DNA of 15,698 nucleotides, taken from positions 1 through 15,698 of the forward strand of contig JAJYJN010000022.1 of the NCBI GenBank assembly GCA_021789455.1, in the 5' to 3' direction. Below the pieces are notes generated by a model. It made no database searches and was not told where the DNA came from. It worked only from the letters and a program-made list of their open reading frames with translations. A program made the position numbers and the translations under genes. Of the stretch, positions 15,374 through 15,698 are shown piece after piece. Position 1 is the stretch's first letter. The number at the start of each line of letters is the position of its first letter. The stretch comes from a bacterium. GTDB taxonomy: Bacteria; SZUA-79; Acidulodesulfobacterales; Acidulodesulfobacteraceae.

Positions 15374-15698
15374 TTAATTATTTTTAAAAAACAGCCAGTC
15401 GTTTTCCCCGGCTTTGGCAAATTTTAATAAAGTGTATTCTCCCGTTAATTTTTTACCCTTGAAATCCAGTATATATTTTGATTTATCTTTTTTTATAAGG
15501 CTGTATTTTCCGCTGTCCCAAATTTTTACTTCTCCGGCTCCGTAATGCCCTTCCGGTATAGTTCCTTCAAAGCCCGCATAAGAAAGGGGATGGTCTTCGA
15601 CTTTTATCGCAAGATTCTTTTTTCCGCGCTCCAACGGAGGCTCCTTGGGCAGGGCAAAAGAACTCAGGATGCCGTTTTCTTCTATTCTTAAATCCCAG
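15374..15698 (-). CDS. LigD-type DNA 3'-phosphoesterase domain protein, C-terminal part (5' end outside window)
   Basis: The leftward frame enters at the window edge and runs about 107 codons to a TAA at 15374-15376. It matches the phosphoesterase (PE) domain of ATP-dependent DNA ligase D, which trims 3'-phosphate or ribonucleotide ends in bacterial non-homologous end joining. Visible are WDLRIEENG, equivalent to the YDLRLE metal/active-site segment with Asp and Arg; VEDHP with the conserved His; the downstream Tyr; and FEGTIPEGHYGAGEV, the strongest signature. The frame is open through a TTG at 15632-15634 to the edge, and the homology continues upstream, so that TTG is not the true start. 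The protein ends directly after PE, so it is either a stand-alone PE protein or one with PE at the C-terminus; no ligase domain follows. It sits 40 bases ahead of tal. Confidence 0.9.
   Translation of the reverse strand, partial: WDLRIEENGILSSFALPKEPPLERGKKNLAIKVEDHPLSYAGFEGTIPEGHYGAGEVKIWDSGKYSLIKKDKSKYILDFKGKKLTGEYTLLKFAKAGENDWLFFKNN

Overview
This is an AT-rich bacterial window of tightly packed metabolic and maintenance genes. Most genes are preceded by recognisable Shine-Dalgarno sequences. I see no tRNA, rRNA, insertion sequence, CRISPR array or prophage gene. The gene content points to an anaerobe or facultative anaerobe, perhaps a deltaproteobacteria-like lineage: a MetV/MetF pair as in Wood-Ljungdahl organisms, an oxygen-sensitive indolepyruvate:ferredoxin oxidoreductase, and a 2-hydroxyacyl-CoA dehydratase activase relative. 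Lineage assignment from sequence alone is low confidence.

Layout. (1) Positions 1-376, minus strand: the N-terminal part of a diacylglycerol kinase/sphingosine kinase-type lipid kinase, cut by the window edge. (2) Positions 377-511: a divergent intergenic region with a very good sigma70-type promoter firing rightward. (3) Positions 512-7634, plus strand: a dense run of seven genes. These are a stand-alone DUF2229 activase-related protein, a membrane-anchored HtrA-like serine protease with a PDZ domain, MetV, a short divergent MetF, IorA, IorB and a family 4 uracil-DNA glycosylase. Several of these overlap or nearly touch. (4) Positions 7710-9043: an NfeD-like membrane protein and a stomatin/slipin SPFH protein, a classic partner pair, here separated by a 119-base spacer that can fold into an RNA-like three-way junction. 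(5) Positions 9080-12165, plus strand: 6-phosphogluconate dehydrogenase, a cyclase-family metal hydrolase and glucose-6-phosphate dehydrogenase. (6) Positions 12174-15698, minus strand: read in its own direction, a LigD-type 3'-phosphoesterase domain (5' end outside the window), transaldolase and transketolase.

How they work together. Zwf and Gnd supply the two dehydrogenase steps of the oxidative pentose phosphate pathway. The facing Tal and Tkt supply the carbon-rearranging steps, so most of the pathway is encoded in 6.3 kb. The expected 6-phosphogluconolactonase is not visible. In its place, between gnd and zwf, sits a cyclase-family hydrolase, which makes it a candidate non-orthologous lactonase; this is the most testable idea in the window. 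MetV/MetF next to IorAB suggests a link between folate C1 metabolism and ferredoxin-yielding amino acid or 2-oxoacid oxidation. The MetF copy is short and lacks a conserved acidic residue, so its activity should not be assumed.
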